Assembly (NCBI GenBank): GCA_958450365.1
Contig: CAUEEP010000740.1
Location: 248,001 to 312,000, forward strand
Length of the DNA stretch: 64,000 nt
Source of the DNA: Mesorhabditis belari
Taxonomy: Eukaryota; Nematoda; Chromadorea; Rhabditida; Rhabditidae
Direction of reading: 5' to 3'
This document shows positions 1 to 11,600 of this stretch, one piece after another. Within the stretch, counting starts at the first letter, position 1; every line of letters begins with the position of its first letter. The notes beneath the pieces were generated by a model. It ran no database searches, was not told the DNA's origin, and was given only the letters and a program-made list of their open reading frames with translations. Position numbers and translations under genes: made by a program.

Positions 1-193
1 TAGCTTTCTCGACATATCAGCGATCTGAAATGACAATTTTTTTAAATGGAAAATCAATTACCCTACTGTATATTTAAAATTTCACAAAATTTCTTACAAG
101 ACTGATATCCTCATCTCTTAAACGGATTTGCCCGCCGGGAAGAAAACCGCTCGCAATGGTTACAACTACCGCCAAAAGAAGAACGGTTTTCAT
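1..193 (-). CDS. Secreted protein, N-terminal part only (runs off left edge)
   Basis: On the minus strand an ATG (191-193) opens a classic signal peptide: MKT, then the hydrophobic run VLLLAVVVTIASG, then FLPGGQIRLRDEDISL. Exon 1 is 98-193 and ends at a GTAAGA donor. A short intron ends in TTTCAG, and exon 2 (24-1) reads IADMSRKL in the same phase and continues beyond the window. The reading frame, donor, acceptor and signal peptide all agree, so a real secreted or lumenal protein is likely. Too little mature protein is visible to name a family. Confidence 0.6.
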
Positions 194-1566
194 TCCTAAA
201 AAAGGCGATGAATAGTTCTCTTAATTTCTAAAAGTTCTAAAAGACATCTATTATACAAAACTATCGTAATCGTTCATCAATTTTCATTTAATTAGCCCAA
301 TTTTGATCGAATTTTTGTCTCATTCTCAAGGCTCAACTAAGGCTCTTTTTGCCGAACGCTCCACAATCCCGAACGAACAAATGGCTACCAAAATTGGGCT
401 CATTTAAATGAAAGCTGACTTTTTGAGTACAATAGTTTTCTAAAAAAGATGAATTTTAGTTAGAAAAATCATTAGTCGTGAGGAGCGCAATGAACAATAT
501 TTCATAAAAACAAAACAAAAAATAACCACTTCGAAGGCAAGCTTGAAGCTGAGATGATTGGTTTTTAAAAGAAAAATCAAATCGGTTTTGTCAATTTGTC
601 GGTATTGATTCATTTATTTAAAGTCAGATTTTTGTAGAAAGCTCTCCTTTTCCCAATCCCCCTCCCTTTTCCATATCACTGATCCATAAAATTGGACATT
701 AAAATCTTTGCCACCAAGTTATTGCTTTCTTTTCTTTTCTTTTCCAATCATCTTTTTGTGTTTTTTTTCCCGAATCATGATCTCATTTGTAGTAATTTTT
801 CAAAAAATATTTTAGGGACTTTCAGAAAAAAAAGTTTATTTTTTAAAAAGAAACGAGATGTGATTTTTAGTTTTCTTTGCCCATTCGCTTCTCGATTTGC
901 CGTGCTCGTTTCGCCAAAAAGTTGAGTTTCTCTGGAAATATTTGATATGATTTTGAAATAGTTTTGTTATATTTTATAATGATATAATGATATAATGATA
1001 TATTTTTTAAATGAATCTAATTTTTAACCGCTCGAAATGTGTTGAGTATGCGCGAGTCGCTCCGAGTGAGTCATGGGCTTTTTGTCGGAGGATGAGGGGT
1101 CGGTCTGGAATTGCAATTGAAATGAATGTACTAGTTGAACTTGTAATTTTCTTAAAGTTTTGATTTATTAATATTGTTATATAAAATTTAACGTATCAAC
1201 GAGTTCCACAAGATCTCCGAAGGTGCTGAAGGTTCACTCTAAAGCTTTGCTGAGCAAACTTAAGATATTCCGTCAAATTTAGCTGCATTTTATGTAGCTG
1301 GACATACTTATTATAAAAAGGATAATAATTCTAATAAGGTAGCTCACCAAAGATGCGAAGAAATGGTGAAACTCGCAGACATTCACCGGACAAGATTGAT
1401 CGAGATTCAGCGAGATCCGCACTCGTTCGCACTCCCACCATGAAGCCTAAAACAATTAGAATAATAAAAAAGTAGTTAAAGAAATATTACAATCATTGAC
1501 AGATCTGTAAGTACAGGGTGTTCAATATAAATGTATTCAATATTCAATATTCAATATAATTCAATA
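194..1566. other. Gene-free AT-rich spacer
   Basis: No open frame with splice support was found on either strand. It holds poly-T tracts and a short ATAATGAT-type microsatellite near 975-1002. It also holds several repeats of TTCAATAT just before the element at 1569. The first 200 bp probably include the promoter of the minus-strand secreted-protein gene. Confidence 0.5.
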
Positions 1567-1568
1567 TA

Positions 1569-1876
1569 CAGGGTGCGGCCAAAATATCCGGCGGAACGTA
1601 CTTTTTGCCATAATACTGCGAAAACTCATTTATTCACGCTTCTTTTTATGTTTATGCATTTTTTTATTCTTTTTTATATGTTTCAATTATTTTTTTTGAT
1701 AAATAAGTGATTTAGAAATGAAGCTGGGAAAAAGGAGGAAACTTTGAGATTTAACTGTTTTTATTTTGTTATTTGGACTGTTGTTGTTATTTTCAGTAAA
1801 ATTCTATAAAGCTTTTCTGCTAATTTTCTGAAGACCAGTCGGTCTTTTCATCGCCGGATATTTTGGCCGCACCCTG
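1569..1876. mobile_element. Tc1/mariner-type MITE with 25-bp perfect TIRs
   Basis: A 308-bp non-coding element is bounded by perfect 25-bp inverted repeats that begin CAGGGTGCGGCCAAAATATC. It is flanked on both sides by TA (1567-1568 and 1877-1878), the target duplication typical of Tc1/mariner insertions. The interior is AT-rich with no transposase frame, so it is a non-autonomous copy. Confidence 0.85.
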
Positions 1877-2048
1877 TAATAAAGGAAACTTTTAAGTTTG
1901 AAGATTGTTTATGAAAAAAAATCATTAAGAAAGCATTGAATTACCGAGTTGGGATAGAATATGACATGCTTACTTGCTGTTTACTCAATTTGTTATGCAA
2001 AAAATCGATTCATTAAAACTCGATCATTAAATTACCTGAAGGAGTCAT

Positions 2049-2280
2049 GGTAAATACTGTAATAGAAGGCAACCCCCGTACAATCGCGTAGTCGATACTC
2101 TTTTCGAAAAATCATGTCTTTCCAGCCACTTTTGGCATCAAAAAATACAAGATTTCAAGGGCTATCGTTTGAGACCAAAGCGCATATTGTAGAATGCGGA
2201 GAAATGAGCGTTCAAAGTTTGGTTACGCAACTGTACGGCGTAGTTATGAGGGTGCCTTTCTATTACAGTATTTACGGTAG
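2049..2280. mobile_element. MITE, TACCGTAAATACTGTAATAG family, diverged copy
   Basis: The element ends in CTATTACAGTATTTACGGTA on the right and a slightly damaged inverse of it on the left (TAAATACTGTAATAG). Its interior shares words with the copies at 14307 and 16238, such as GTACAATCGCGTAGTCG and GACCAAAGCGCATATTGTAG. It is the most diverged of three copies in the window. Confidence 0.75.
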
Positions 2281-3042
2281 TTTTTCTTGTTTAATGATAA
2301 GAAAATCTTCACTATTTACTAGTTTTTAAATTTATGAGACATTAAAATATTGAAATCATATTTCAGTTTTGATTTTTTCAAGAAAACTTAACATAAGTTT
2401 GTGACAAAATCCATGTTTTGTCTACTTTCCACGACAGTTTCTAGACAAACATCAACGCGAAAGGCAATAATTTCGAAGAAAAAGTGACTTAAACTTTTAA
2501 AAATATATGTGTTTGATATGTTTTTTCTTTTTAACATTAGATTTGTATAAAAAAAGTTTTAAACCTAGTGATCTATTGGTTATAGATATTGAAAACCCTG
2601 TATTTTTGAGAAATCCTTACATCAGCTCCACACTTGAGATAGTATGGAGCACGAGCACAGTTGGTGAAGTCCACCGACGCTGGGCAAGTCAATGATGGAT
2701 CCTAAAGTGTGTTTAAATAAAGCGCAAAAAATATTGATGACTTTATCAGCATTATAGCTGGCTTTACTGTATTCAATCTTCTACCTGTGTTGTGATATTT
2801 TGGAATGTTTGTTTGCATTGTGCATAGGTATCCTCTCCGAGCTTGTTCATTGCACGAAGACAATTCCATTGCGAGATCGTTTCTAAATGACTTTGATTTA
2901 GAGATTTTGTCCAATTGTCAATAGGGGTACAATAGAAAGGGATTTGAACACTTCAGAATTTGCTTGCTTTTGGCTCAATCTTTTGGTTTGAAAATCCCTG
3001 AAAAAGTAGCTGCTGAAGTGGTCTAATCTCGTTTTTTCGTTG

Positions 3043-3547
3043 TATATGTCGTAGCCGATTATGAATGAGTGGGTCTAGGAGCGCTCCAACCATCAAGTAT
3101 TTGGTATCATTCAACGCAGAATCATTAATAATTATGTTAAATTTTTAAAATTAGAAAGATTGGATAAAAAGAAAAAAAATTATGGGGCCTCAAAGTTTCC
3201 TCTTGAACAAACAGTTTTTTTGCTCTAATTTTTTTTCTTTTTATCAAATCTTTCTAATTTTAAAAATTTAACATAATTATTAATGATTCTGCGTTGAATG
3301 ATACCAAATACTTGATGGTTGGACGCTCCTAGACCCACTCATTCATAATCGGCTACGGGGGTCCCGCCGATTTTGAATGAAACGTTGTAGCGCCGGTAAT
3401 TTTTAACCTAAACTCACAAATTTGGTACCAATCGACGCAGAATTTAATTCTCTACAGGATGATATAATATTGTCCTCATACATTAAAGGGTTACTCTACT
3501 AGAAAGATTTACCAAAAAATTTCATTCATAATCGGCTACGACATATA
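3043..3547. mobile_element. Foldback element with nested inverted repeats
   Basis: The ends are inverted copies of TATATGTCGTAGCCGATTAT (3043 onward, and the complement ending at 3547). Inside, 3050-3190 and 3224-3357 form a second near-perfect inverted repeat of about 130 bp around a short spacer. The same terminal motif therefore appears a third time near 3340-3357. No coding frame. This looks like a foldback element, or one element interrupted or duplicated inside its own end. Confidence 0.75.
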
Positions 3548-3563
3548 CCTATTGAAAATCGGG

Positions 3564-4849
3564 CTAAAAATGAACAGACCTAAGTTTGACTAGTCTGATT
3601 TCAATAAAATAATTGTAAAAAACGAAACGCAAAAATCCTCCATTGCACGTGAATTCGAGTTCTCTCATCGTTCCAATGTAGGTCCACGCGTCGGCGAGGC
3701 TGATTCCGTTCGACAAGAATTTTGTGGGCTGCAGGCAAGCTCTGGAAAAGAAAGATTTAGGGAAAGAAGCATTAATTAGAAGCCCGCCTTTTTTATGACC
3801 TACGTGTATGAATCTCCGAGACATTGTTGGAACATTGTACGAGCATAGCACAGTTGAAGTACTCCGTCGACTCCCTGAAAACAAAAGTTTCGGAACTTCT
3901 GTCTAGCTCTATTGCATTGAAATTCACTGTGTTTTGTTGCATTCAATAGAGAATTAAATCTTCTATCGAATGAAATCAAGCAGACTAAACTAGAGAGCAT
4001 TCAATTGACATCGATTGTCGGTCTTGATAGTCTTGAAATTGTTAGATTGTCGGTCGTCGGCCTCTCCACCTTGAAACACAGTATCCTGTCAGATCTGCCA
4101 AGTTAAACAACTTCGGGCTCAGTTAGTCTCTGGTTCAAATCCATGAGATGAGCCAGGGGTCCTTCCTGATCCGAGTGCTTCCCCGCCCGACTTTGGTTAG
4201 ATGGGTAGACTAGTAAAGGCGCTAGTTCTGTAAAGCGGATAGCCTTCGCTGTCGCTTTCTCTTCACCGCCAGAGCAGGCTATGAAGGCACCGTCCATTAA
4301 AAGTAGGGTTAAGGAGCCGTCCGTGCAAGGAAGGCCTGAGTTAAGTTAAGATTTAGCCTAGTACTGTGGTAAATTTTGTAATAAACCCACCACTGGTAAC
4401 CGATTGGTATATATCTAAAGGTTACCTTGTCATAAAAAGTGTCAAGCACATGAATGAGCTTCGCGGGGTCCGACCAATCGGCATTGTCGGTGATGTTCAA
4501 ATACCAGTTGAAGCTCGACTAGAAGGAAAATGAAGAGTATATTCTGATTTTGAAAATGATTTCAAAAGATTCTGTGATTCTGTTTTCGATAATCATTTTG
4601 TAAAACTAGAAATCCCCAAACCTGGCACTGGGCAAGCTGTTTGTCAATACACGCAGCAGCGAGTCTTTCATTGGTATTCGCCTCGAGGAATGCTTCAGGT
4701 AAAGTGGCCGGCTCAAGAAAAGTGACCGAATCCGATCCACACAAAGCCAATTGAATCACTAAAAAAAATGGGAACGAATTTAAGACAAATCTGAGTCTTC
4801 TAAAGGCGGCAAAAGCTAGCTGAAAGCGTTGAAACACTTGTTGTTTCAA
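3564..4849 (-). CDS. T20D4.11-like (DUF19) secreted cysteine-rich protein
   Basis: Four exons join in phase on the minus strand. Exon 1 (4849 to about 4622) has a hydrophobic leader (FVLNSFPFFLVIQLALCG), then acidic sequence and AACIDKQLAQCQ. Exon 2 (about 4519-4436) reads SSFNWYLNITDNADWSDP and HVLDTFYDK. Exon 3 (about 3876-3806) reads GVDGVLQLCYARTMFQQCLG. Exon 4 (3748 to the stop at 3564) reads ACLQPTKFLSNG, then AWTYIGTMRELEFTCNGG. The cysteine spacing and the CxAR..F..CLG and EFxCxGG signatures match the nematode DUF19 domain, found in secreted proteins of unknown function. The last 20 residues after CNGG look less typical, so the true 3' end could be spliced differently. The exact start ATG is also uncertain. 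Confidence 0.7.
4053..4185 (+). pseudogene. 5S-rRNA-like relic (possible 5S-derived SINE head)
   Basis: From about 4053 the plus strand follows nematode 5S rRNA with substitutions: ACCTTGAA..., ATCCTGTCAGATCTGCCAAG, TTAAACAACTTCGGGCTCAG, TTAGT. A poorer 3' half follows, with an apparent insertion around CTGGTTCAAATCC before GAGCCAGGGGTCC. The internal promoter box A region (AAGTTAAACAAC) is recognisable. It lies in the intron between exons 2 and 3 of the DUF19 gene and on the opposite strand. About 130 bp of unusually GC-rich sequence follows (to about 4320). It could be a dispersed 5S pseudogene or the head of a 5S-derived SINE. Confidence 0.5.
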
Positions 4850-5726
4850 CCTAAAGTGCCAGTTGAAACAGTCATTTGTCTAACAAAGCAATAAAAACCT
4901 TGGTAAATGAGCTGAATATCTAGAAACTCATTATAAAACCATTTTCCTTAGCCAAAGCTTTTAAGTACAAAGAGTTTGAAGAGTATATTGTTAGAATTAT
5001 CGTAATAAGTTCTATTGGGTCCCTAGGAGTTCGTATGCATGCTTACGGGGCCTACTGTAAGTGATATGTTGGATACAAGCGTTAGTACAGTGCTTTTGGC
5101 AGTACGATACTCACAGATACTCACAGTAATCGATAATCACAAACCTGCGAGTAAAAGAAACACCTTCATGGTCTACTTCGAGGTTACACCCAAAAGTCGA
5201 AGGAGGGAAGAAGACACCTCGTAAATTATCAGTTTCCCCTCCAATCCCCCCTTTTTCTTTCTTTACTCACGGATTGTGCCACGATTCAAACTGGCTACTG
5301 ATATCACTCACTGACAAAATCATTCCCTGGAAACACCCATTGACACCTTTGTAAGCTTCAAAGCTTGAGGGATTTGTAGAAATTAAAATTCTGTAGTACC
5401 AAAAATCTTATTACTGATGGGTAAACTGATTTTAGTATAGTTTTGTACTTTAAAATACTTGCTTCTCTGCTTTAAAATACACTGTAAGACTTGCTTCTTA
5501 ACTCTTTGTACTTTCGTTTTCTGCAAATTTTTTTTTGCAAAAAAACAAAGTCTAAGTCGTTATACCAAAAGACACTCCAACCAACAATTAAAAAAAAGGA
5601 GACACCGGAATTATAGCGATTGGGCGCTTTTATGATTGCAGATAGCCACCAACCAAAAAAAAAAAGACCGGGAACAACGTTTGAACCTTTTCGACAACTT
5701 CATTTTGATCAAAACCGTCCCTTGGA
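4850..5726. other. Intergenic spacer upstream of C-type lectin gene
   Basis: No supported gene. A 62-codon open frame near 5039-5224 has no splice signals or recognisable sequence. The final 150 bp are A-rich and directly precede the lectin start; they presumably contain promoters for this divergent gene pair. Confidence 0.4.
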
Positions 5727-7955
5727 ATGATCAAATCCGTTATTCTCATTGGGATTGCCCTGTTTGAATTGGTGGCCGCACAATGCCCGGCCAATTACTT
5801 CTACGTTGATCCCCTAAAGTCGTGTGTTTCGTTTAACACTGGAGGTATGTGATTTTGTGACACTGGAATAGCCTGTGATTTTGTGTGATTTTGTGACACT
5901 GGAATAGAACGACTGCTGAAACGATGCACTTTAAAGTTGAAAAACCTAAATGTTAAAAAAATAGATTTAATTTCAAGAATTCAAATTCAAATCACAACAG
6001 GCAGTACTTCCTTGTTCGCCGATGCCGAGACTGCGTGCCAAAAAGCTGGCGGTCATCTCGCGTCGGTTCACAACGCTTTTGAGAACTCGTTGGTTGCCTC
6101 GTATGCCAGGAGTCGTGAGTTTTTGATTGATAAAAACTTTCAAACCAATCATTTTCAGGTGTTACCACGGACAAATTCTATGTGGGACTCTCGAGGAAGA
6201 CCCAAGTGACACAAGATTGGGACTGGACTGATGCCTCTGTTTACGATTACAGGAATTGGTTGAATGGAAGTGAGTAAACAATGAATTGTATTGCTTACTA
6301 TTAGAGCATAGTGGCAATACCTGTGCCTAGCTTCTGACTGGTTTTATGTAGTAAGGTTAGACTAGGTTAGGGTCAAGGCGGATAGGGTGAAAACTGAGCT
6401 GGAACAGTTTTTGGTGCAAGTGCTAGGCGGTAGTTGTATTAGGCTTATCGTTAGTATGTGAAGTGATGAATAAACCAAGCCTTTGATCATTTTCTAGATC
6501 CAAATGGAACCGGTCTATGCGCAGTGGTCGATATCAACAATCAAATGTGGACGGATGTCGATTGCACCCAAGAATACGATTATGCTTGCTCGATCCCTTT
6601 CGGTTTCGTCAAGCAGTTTCTGAAAACAAAAAATTTTGCAGGCTGTCCCGACGGATACTCACTCTTCAACTACACCAACATGTGCTATTACGTAAAAAAA
6701 AAGAAAATGGGCATTGATCATAGAAATTTAGAAAGGAAACGGTGGAAACTATGCGAATGCCCAAAATACTTGTCACTCCGTCAAAGGTGAATTGGCATCG
6801 ATTCACTCAGTGGAAGAACAGAATTTCGTCTCAAGTTAGTTAAATTTACAATTAGATTTCAATTTAATATCAGCAAGAACTTGAAAATTCTTAGATTTGG
6901 TCTTCTCACGATGTGGCACTGGTCCACACGGGGGAAAACTGGGAGAAACGCTGCTTGGAGGAGTATTCAATAAAGGACGTGAGAAATGAAGAGATATGAA
7001 TGGATTAGATAAATAATATTTAGAGGGAGTTGAATGGGCCGATAAATCCCAATCGGACTATACGTTTAACCTTTGTGGACACACGGACGCCAAGGGGAGC
7101 ACCGTTGTGGTGAGTGTGTAAGGCATAAAGCTCTATCCTGGTGGCAACGGATACGCGGATCTAGCTCATTGGTAGAGCGTCCGCCCGGTAAGGTCGTTCC
7201 TGAGGGGTCGCGGATTCGAGCCCCGGCATCCTAGATTTAGATTCCCAGCCATAAAAGGATCGGCTTCTCCAAATAGTGGACTTGCTAGGGATGTTCCAGC
7301 TGGCCCGCCTCTCTAGGATCCGCTTCTCCAGTCATCCGATTCACTTTTGAAACTCCTAGGAACCAGGAGTTCCGGTCCAGGACCAGGCTTGCAGTAAAAC
7401 CTGAGTCCAGGCCAGAAGGACTTGGCTTGGCTTCTAGCCTGAACCTGGACTAGTAAGCCAAGTAGCCAAGCCAAGAAGTAGGACTTGTAAGCCAGACCAG
7501 TCCAGACAAGGCAAAGACTTGGCTTCTGATCTGACATTGCTTAAACCGAAAATGCTTTTGAGACAATTGGCTTTCAGAGTATCGATAAAAACACGAAACT
7601 TTTCTTCCAATTTTGGCAACTGAATACTTTGAAGTGTCCCCTAATCTCTGACTTGAGAAAATGAACAAAATGTGAGTAAAAATCTAGAAGATTCTTTTTT
7701 CAGATGGCCGCTCATCAAAAGGGAAGTGGTTGTGGATCGTGCTATGATTCGAGCTGGTACATTTCAAGTTGGTGGTCAATTTTCAAGTTGAAAATATAAT
7801 TTATCAGCTAAGTTAGAATATTATAAACAAACTAACTATAAAGCTAAGCTTCAAATTTTTGTCGAGCAGTTCTCCAAAATTTAGACGAGAGCCCAACGAA
7901 CAACGGCGCCACTTACGAGGCTTTTGTCTGTAAAACAACTCCATATGGACATTAA
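5727..7955 (+). CDS. Secreted protein with two C-type lectin domains
   Basis: The ATG at 5727 opens a signal peptide (MIKSVILIGIALFELVAAQ) followed by CPANYFYVDPLKSCVSF. In-phase exons give domain 1: ADAETACQKAGGHLASVHN, KFYVGLSRKTQ, WDWTDASVYDYRNWLNG, GLCAVVDINNQMWTDVDC and YDYACSIPF. A linker cysteine (GCPDGYSLFNYTNMCYY) starts domain 2, with AQNTCHSVKGELASIHSVEE, GVEWADKSQSDYTFNLC, CGSCYDSSW and ATYEAFVCK, then a stop. The WxD/C pattern and LASVH/LASIH signatures are those of nematode CLEC proteins, often extracellular and linked to immunity. I see no complete EPN/WND calcium-sugar motif, so sugar binding is uncertain. Two long introns hold a tRNA-like repeat and TGGCCT-rich DNA. The last intron phase fits only if the donor is at CATTTCAA/gttggtgg. 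Confidence 0.85.
7152..7234 (+). repeat. tRNA-like sequence (pseudo-tRNA or SINE head)
   Basis: It has a good A-box (TAGCTCATTGGTAGAGCG) and a B-box-like segment (GGATTCGAGCC) at tRNA spacing, but the acceptor arms do not pair as in a functional tRNA. It lies in an intron of the lectin gene on the same strand and is much more GC-rich than its surroundings. Best read as a tRNA-derived repeat, not a working tRNA gene. Confidence 0.45.
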
Positions 7956-7972
7956 TTGAAAAGATTTATTGG

Positions 7973-7978
7973 AATAAA
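7973..7978 (+). terminator. Poly(A) signal of the C-type lectin gene
   Basis: AATAAA lies 18 bp after the lectin stop codon, the usual distance for a short nematode 3' UTR. Confidence 0.6.
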
Positions 7979-8635
7979 AATGAAAAAAAAAGTTCACACA
8001 AACAAACAAAAAAACTTTCTTTTTTAACTTAATCACCGAGATTTCTGAGTAAAAACAAGGCACAAAAGGTGAGTTAAACGAATCGGAGATAGAAAAAGCT
8101 CTAAGGTAAATCTTCTAAAAGGCAAGTGAATAACGATAAAAGAAAAGATAGTTTTCCTTTAGTAGTTTCGACAAATGCTCTAAATTTTGGGATAAATTTC
8201 ATTTTTTTTATGGCCAACCTCTACAACGAAGTTATTGTTGTACTGTCGATTGACATCTTGAAATCGGATGTCCCGCCCTGGCAGCATCTGAAAGGAAGAT
8301 TTGATGGGGAGTGTAGGGAGTAGCGGGATTCGGCTTTGGTCACACTGTCTGACACATCTAGCCCATGTTTTCAACGAAGAGTGGCGTCAAGGGGGTTGAA
8401 CCCGGTTAGTCCCTCTACATAATATCTCACAAAAGAGAACACCTATGTACCGGGGAGCTGTGCCAGACGACGAGCGATTACCCGGTCGCACAAAGAGCAC
8501 CTAGCACCCTTTTACTTGGGGCTTTCTTTTGCCTTGTAGATAGTACAAAAAAAGATATTCAGCTGTAAATTTGTACCCGGGGGTTTTCGGGGTTGGGGAA
8601 TCGATTGGAAATTTCCATTTTATTAGATCTAAGCT
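7979..8635. other. Spacer between convergent genes, with a GC-rich tRNA-like segment
   Basis: No gene. The segment about 8270-8515 is unusually GC-rich. Its complement contains CCGGGTTCAACCCCC, which resembles a tRNA T-arm/B-box, suggesting another Pol III-derived repeat, though no clean A-box or cloverleaf was found. Confidence 0.35.
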
Positions 8636-11600
8636 TTAGTAAGTCATTTTTGATTCGACCTCAACGGTTCTCGTGAAATGACTTCCCGACCCAGGCCCAT
8701 CATTGGTCATCTCATCCAAATCACCCCGCCACGATCGCTCCGATTTCTCGTCAACAACCTGAGAGTTAAAAGGAGTTACCGGCTGACTAAAACTTTGTCA
8801 AAAGCTTAAAAATCAACTAAACTAATCGAATATGAACCTTGAGAATCTAAATGTATATGCTCTTACCCGTCCATTGTGATCTCTCCATTTCCAGTTGTCC
8901 TCAGTCGTCTTTTCGGAGATTCCTGAAAAGTTTGACTTGTCGTTTATTCAAACAATGCAACTTTTGAGCTTCGTCGTGACAAGATCTCCATTTCGATCAT
9001 AATATGACATTGTCGAGTCTCCATTCAGCCAATAATCCTTACTGATATCCATCGGTGTCGTATTTGATGGTGGAGGCCAGCCACGAATCCGGGAGTTTAC
9101 CTAGAAAAATCAGGGTTTTCAAAATGATTTTAAAACTCACATTCGCTCCTCCAAGATGGAAAGTGTCACTGAAAGCGGTGCTCTCTCGTGTCTGAGGTCC
9201 GGTTGTTCGTGATCGGCTTGATCTCTGCCGCAAGCCACCGTCATCACTGAAAATTGGGTTTAACTATCACATATCAAGGCTTTTTCCTAATCATTCAGCT
9301 ACTTGCAGGCTTAGGGATAAATAAGTCAAGTTCAGTATGGTATTAGCTTTCCAAATACGAACTACCCTGCAATCGGAATTCGGCTCAGCACTCCTGCTCT
9401 ATAGCTAGAATAGAAAATTTGTATTTGGTGCAAGTTTTTAATGTGTAAGTCTAGGCCAAGCCCAGCCCACAAATAAGCACTCAAGCCATCCAAAATCCCA
9501 ACTAAAAGAACCATCGAAAAACCTGGTTTGGCCTAAGCTGAACTCGATCATTTTTTTAGCTTTTAATATAGAATTTTTTTCCTTACCTCATATATCCATT
9601 AGCATAATTGACATATGGCGTCTCAAACGGGGCCGTTGATCCAGCTGGAGTCACTGGTCTTGAAACGGACATTGATCTGAAGGAGTTCATTTGCGCATTC
9701 ATTATTTGCCCCTTCAACTCTAACTCACCGCCTATTGATCGTATTTCTCATTCGCTCAGCTTCGGGAATCGGTCTATAAACACTGTGCCCCATCAAGTAT
9801 CCATTTAAATCAACTGAAGCTTTAATCTCATTCTGAAAGCGAGCCAAACAACGTACAATTGTTTTCCTGGTTGAAGCTAGCCGGTGCTTTGGCTCTGAAG
9901 ATAAATTGCGGTTCGTCGTTGGTCGAATTCTCGATTCGACTCACAACCTGAAAAGTTTTCTACTCATAAAATTTCATGGTTAAATTCACGGTTGGTCCAA
10001 CGGATTTCGCGCGAGACGTGTGATTGTACGAGGCTCGCTCGGGCTCAAATGCGGACACTGGTCTCCAAACCTCAAAACCTGGCTTAAATTGATGCTCAAC
10101 TGGGTTACTGTAGTGGTTAAGTGTCTTATAATAGCGTTTGACTGCTGTCAGAGAATATATAGTTACTTTTGGTAAAGATTTTGCAATAAAAGAACAAACC
10201 TGCGGTGGCATTGATGATTCTCGCTTCACTTTCGTTTCCTGGTTTTCCTAAAAGAATTTGAAATCAGCGATTAAATCGAGATCGATATTCAGTTAATACT
10301 TGACTTAAGAATTGCAAAAAAAAAGTATTAAAGTTGGTGGAAAAGTTTGCCCTCTCATTGCCCTTCTACAAACTACAATTGTACTGTACAATTCAAAACT
10401 GCAATAAGTTATTTCTGAAGAACTGAAAAACTTAGATCCTTTGATTTCTAAAGGAAAAAAAAATAAAAAAGTTAAAATTTCAATAAAAAATCCTAAGAGT
10501 CGCACTACGGGGACCGAACCCGGATCGTGTGAGTCGTAGAAAAAGACACCTCCGAATGCGCCGCGGCCACTACCTGCACGGTCCCAAAACATTCGATTAA
10601 AAGCCATTAGGCGGATTTTTCGGCTGGTTTTATTATTTCAAAACCAACCACGCGTCGCTCAAACGACACCGGAGTTTTTCGTCCCTCAAAAGGAACGGGT
10701 GTCTTCGAGTTCGCCTCGCGTACTCTCTCCGTCACCGTAGCCGATTTCCCTCTCTCAGTTCGTTCACCAAAAGTTTCAACTAAATGAAAAAAAGTCAAAT
10801 TTCATGTTATCTAAATCTTCACCAGAAGCGGCCATTTGTTCAAGAACCGATACGGGCAACATTGGCACAGCTCCTTTCACATTCCCACCAACCGGTGAGG
10901 TCGCTGATTTCCGCTCTTCAGCCACCGGAGTTTTTCTGGAATAAGTGAAAACGCTATTTGGGTGATAACAGCTTTAACATCTTAAGTACAAAGAAACTTC
11001 TGATCTGCATTGAGAGTTGGCACATCAAATGTAAAATAGGCATTAGTCGTATCAAGTACTTGGCTTATCTAGACTGATATTTTCGAAATTTACATAAACA
11101 TTTGACTTCTGGCATACTCAATTCTCTACTTTTAAAGGTTTAACGGCCATTTGATCTCGTTAATTCTCGATTAGTCTCGGTAAGTTAAGTCTACCAGTAT
11201 CTAGTTGAAACGAGCGTATTTCTTCCTTAACTTCCAGACCTAATGTAGTTTACTATTTTCTTACATTAGCTAACAAAACTTAAAGACAACCTTCCAGGGA
11301 TTACTGGAATCTTCCCAGATTTAGGCATTGGTGGAGGAGGGGGTGGTGGAGGAGGCGGTTGAGATGCCTCTCGTCCCTCGCCTCTCACTCCATCTCCATA
11401 TGTCCGTTGTGAATAGAATCCGCCCTCAATCGCCGGTCCAATCGATCCTTCTCTCGTTGTTCGAATGTTAGTTGTCGTTTCGTTCTATTTCTTTTAATAA
11501 TTCGATATTTCTATTCCTTTTACCGTTGCTTCGCTTCGTGATGGTCCGATTCCTCCGATTCGCGTTGTGTATTGGGATAAGTCGATGTTTGGCTGCTTAA

